Assembly: GCA_016280525.1 (NCBI GenBank)
Contig: JAEEGW010000188.1
Span: 1-7,085 of the forward strand
Reading direction: 5' to 3'
Source of the DNA: Clostridiales bacterium
GTDB lineage: Bacteria; Bacillota; Clostridia; Oscillospirales; CAG-272
Length of the DNA: 7,085 nt
Below are positions 5,346-7,085 of the stretch, piece by piece. The position numbers and the translations under genes were made by a program. Numbering within the stretch: position 1 is the stretch's first letter; each line of letters opens with the position of its first letter. The notes beneath the pieces are model-generated. The model did not search any database. It was given only the letters and a program-made list of their open reading frames with translations, and had not been told where the DNA came from.

Positions 5346-7085
5346 TCAGTCTTTTTTGAAGACCGTTTTGAGTCTTTGAACGTTGGAAAGTATCTTTTTG
5401 CGCAGGCGCAGGGATTTGGGCGTTACCTCCATAAGCTCGTCGTCCGCTATGAATTCGATAGCTTCCTCAAGGCTGAATACCTTGGGCGGAACAAGGCGCA
5501 GCGCTTCGTCGGCGCCGGCGGAACGGATCGCCGTCAAATGTTTTTTCTTACATACGTTTACGGCGATATCAACCATTTTCGGACATTCGCCAACTATCAT
5601 TCCCTCGTAAACGGGCGTCTGCACGCCTATGAACATAGTGCCTCTGTCCTGTGCGTTGAACAGACCGTAAGACGTGGCCTCGCCGTCCTCGCTGGCTATA
5701 AGCGAACCGGTAAAGCGGCGCGTAATATCTCCCTTAAACGGCTCGTAGCCGTTGAAGATGGAGTTTATTATGCCCTCGCCGTGGGAATCCGTCATAAGCT
5801 CGGAACGGTAGCCTATAAGGCATCTTGCCGGTATGTTGTATTCAACCTTCGTTCTCGTGTCGCCTATAGGCTCCATTGTAAGAAGCTCGCCTTTTCTGGC
5901 GCCGAGCTTCTGCATGACGGCGCCGACGTATTCGTTCGGAACGTCTATCGTTACGAGCTCCATAGGCTCGCACTTTTTGCCGTCGATGGTCTTGAACAGA
6001 ACTCTCGGTGTTGAGCAGCAAAGCTCGTAGCCCTCGCGGCGCATTGTCTCTATAAGTATTGAAAGGTGCATTTCGCCTCTGCCGAGCACCTTGAACTGGT
6101 CGGTAGTCTCGCCGTCTTCAACTCTAAGCGAAACGTCGCGCAGAAGCTCTTTGTAAAGTCTTTCGCGGAGCTGACGGCTCGTGACGAATTTGCCCTCGCG
6201 GCCGGCAAACGGACTGTCGTTTACGGAAAACGTCATTTCCATCGTCGGCTCGGAGACCTTAACGAATTCAAGCGGTTCGGGCGTGTCGACCGCCGTCACC
6301 GTGTCGCCTATCTCAATATCTTCGGCGCCGGAGAAGCAGACTATGTCGCCCACGGTCGCCTGTTCCGCGTCAACGCGGCGCAGACCGTCTATCTGCATGA
6401 GTTTAACTATCTTTCCTCGGCGCGTGACGTCCGGGTTATGATAGTTGCATATCGTCATTTCCTGGCCGGCTTTTATAACGCCGCGCTCTATCCTGCCTAT
6501 GCCGATCCTGCCGACGTAGTCGTTGTAGTCGATGGACGAAACGAGCAGCTGAAGCGGTCCGTTCTCATCGCCCTCGGGGCAGGGAATATGGTTTATTATC
6601 GCGTCAAATAAGACTTTTAGATTTTCCTCCTGATGATCGGGAGAAAGCGACGCCGTGCCGGCTCTGCCGTTACAGAAAATTACCGGGGAATCAAACTGCT
6701 CGTCCGTCGCGTTAAGATCTAAAAACAGTTCAAGCACCTCGTCAACGACCTCGTGCGGGCGCGCGTCCGGTCTGTCAACCTTGTTTATAACTATTATAAC
6801 GCGGTGATTCATTTCAAGCGCTTTGGAGAGCACGAAACGAGTCTGCGGCATGGGTCCTTCCGCCGCGTCAACAAGCAGAACGACGCCGTTCACCATTTTG
6901 AGTATGCGCTCAACCTCGCCGCCGAAATCCGCGTGCCCGGGAGTGTCTATGATATTTATCTTTACGCCGTTGTAATGAACGGACGTGTTTTTTGCTAAAA
7001 TAGTTATGCCGCGCTCGCGTTCAAGCGCGCCGGAGTCCATAACGCGTTCCGTAGTTACCTGATTTTCGCGGAAAATGCCGCCCTG
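5346..7085 (-). CDS. typA: Ribosome-associated GTPase TypA/BipA (N-terminus outside window)
   Basis: This is a translational GTPase of the EF-G/LepA group that binds the ribosome and supports 50S assembly and stress or cold adaptation in studied bacteria. The frame is open through the window edge: 15 codons precede the methionine at 7040 (QGGIFRENQVTTERV), matching the family upstream of MDSGALERERGIT, so that methionine is internal. Visible are 579 residues. Compared with the usual 605-615, about 30 are missing, including the P-loop. Seen are switch I RERGIT (visible residues 23-28), DTPGHADF (47-54) with the catalytic-type His51, and NKVD (101-104). Next come a beta-barrel domain II (about 178-265), EF-G-like domains III and V (about 290-455) and the TypA-specific C-terminal domain ending KTVFKKD. 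No frameshift or missing motif is visible. It is followed by its own terminator. Confidence 0.97.
   Translation of the reverse strand, partial: QGGIFRENQVTTERVMDSGALERERGITILAKNTSVHYNGVKINIIDTPGHADFGGEVERILKMVNGVVLLVDAAEGPMPQTRFVLSKALEMNHRVIIVINKVDRPDARPHEVVDEVLELFLDLNATDEQFDSPVIFCNGRAGTASLSPDHQEENLKVLFDAIINHIPCPEGDENGPLQLLVSSIDYNDYVGRIGIGRIERGVIKAGQEMTICNYHNPDVTRRGKIVKLMQIDGLRRVDAEQATVGDIVCFSGAEDIEIGDTVTAVDTPEPLEFVKVSEPTMEMTFSVNDSPFAGREGKFVTSRQLRERLYKELLRDVSLRVEDGETTDQFKVLGRGEMHLSILIETMRREGYELCCSTPRVLFKTIDGKKCEPMELVTIDVPNEYVGAVMQKLGARKGELLTMEPIGDTRTKVEYNIPARCLIGYRSELMTDSHGEGIINSIFNGYEPFKGDITRRFTGSLIASEDGEATSYGLFNAQDRGTMFIGVQTPVYEGMIVGECPKMVDIAVNVCKKKHLTAIRSAGADEALRLVPPKVFSLEEAIEFIADDELMEVTPKSLRLRKKILSNVQRLKTVFKKD

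Noticed and set aside
5376..6611. Long + strand open frames opposite typA (212 and 181 codons)
   Set aside because: They mirror the strongly biased typA codons, lack ribosome binding sites and resemble no family. The typA frame is unambiguous.

Overview
The window looks like a chromosomal piece of an anaerobic, probably gut- or rumen-dwelling Firmicute of the class Clostridia (inference). The signs are a short clostridial-type SufB/SufD protein, a type I dockerin protein of the kind seen in fibre- and glycan-degrading Oscillospiraceae-like bacteria, frequent ATA isoleucine codons, and consensus AGGAG-type ribosome binding sites. I cannot name the species.

Layout, left to right. (1) Bases 1-450, + strand: the C-terminal part of a SufB-like Fe-S scaffold protein, cut by the window edge. 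(2) Bases 451-705: a non-coding stretch holding a GC-rich repeat, an AT-rich heptamer repeat and a run of small perfect hairpins. (3) Bases 706-1917, + strand: a cytoplasmic GH29 alpha-L-fucosidase. (4) Bases 1918-2269: a non-coding stretch between convergent genes. It holds a dense array of short hairpins separated by the octamer ATGAATTG (or its complement), followed by a bidirectional terminator. (5) Bases 2270-5197, - strand: a 975-residue secreted protein with an N-terminal dockerin, two probable beta-sandwich modules and a GH123-like/DUF4091 catalytic region. It has its own promoter and ribosome binding site. (6) Bases 5311-5340: a terminator. (7) Bases 5346-7085, - strand: the ribosome-associated GTPase TypA/BipA, missing only its extreme N-terminus at the window edge.

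The fucosidase and the dockerin protein are convergent and so not co-transcribed. Both fit breakdown of host-type or complex glycans: an extracellular, probably scaffold-bound hexosaminidase-like enzyme, and an intracellular enzyme removing fucose from imported oligosaccharides. SufB and TypA are housekeeping genes, so the two glycan genes look like an accessory insertion between conserved neighbours (inference).

The most unusual content is non-coding. The 1961-2222 array has variable hairpin cores that nevertheless stay self-complementary, and its spacer octamer changes orientation near the middle. It contains a 40-bp segment that recurs 1.6 kb away, upstream of the fucosidase, at 34/40 identity. 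I see no CRISPR, phage, transposase, tRNA or rRNA.
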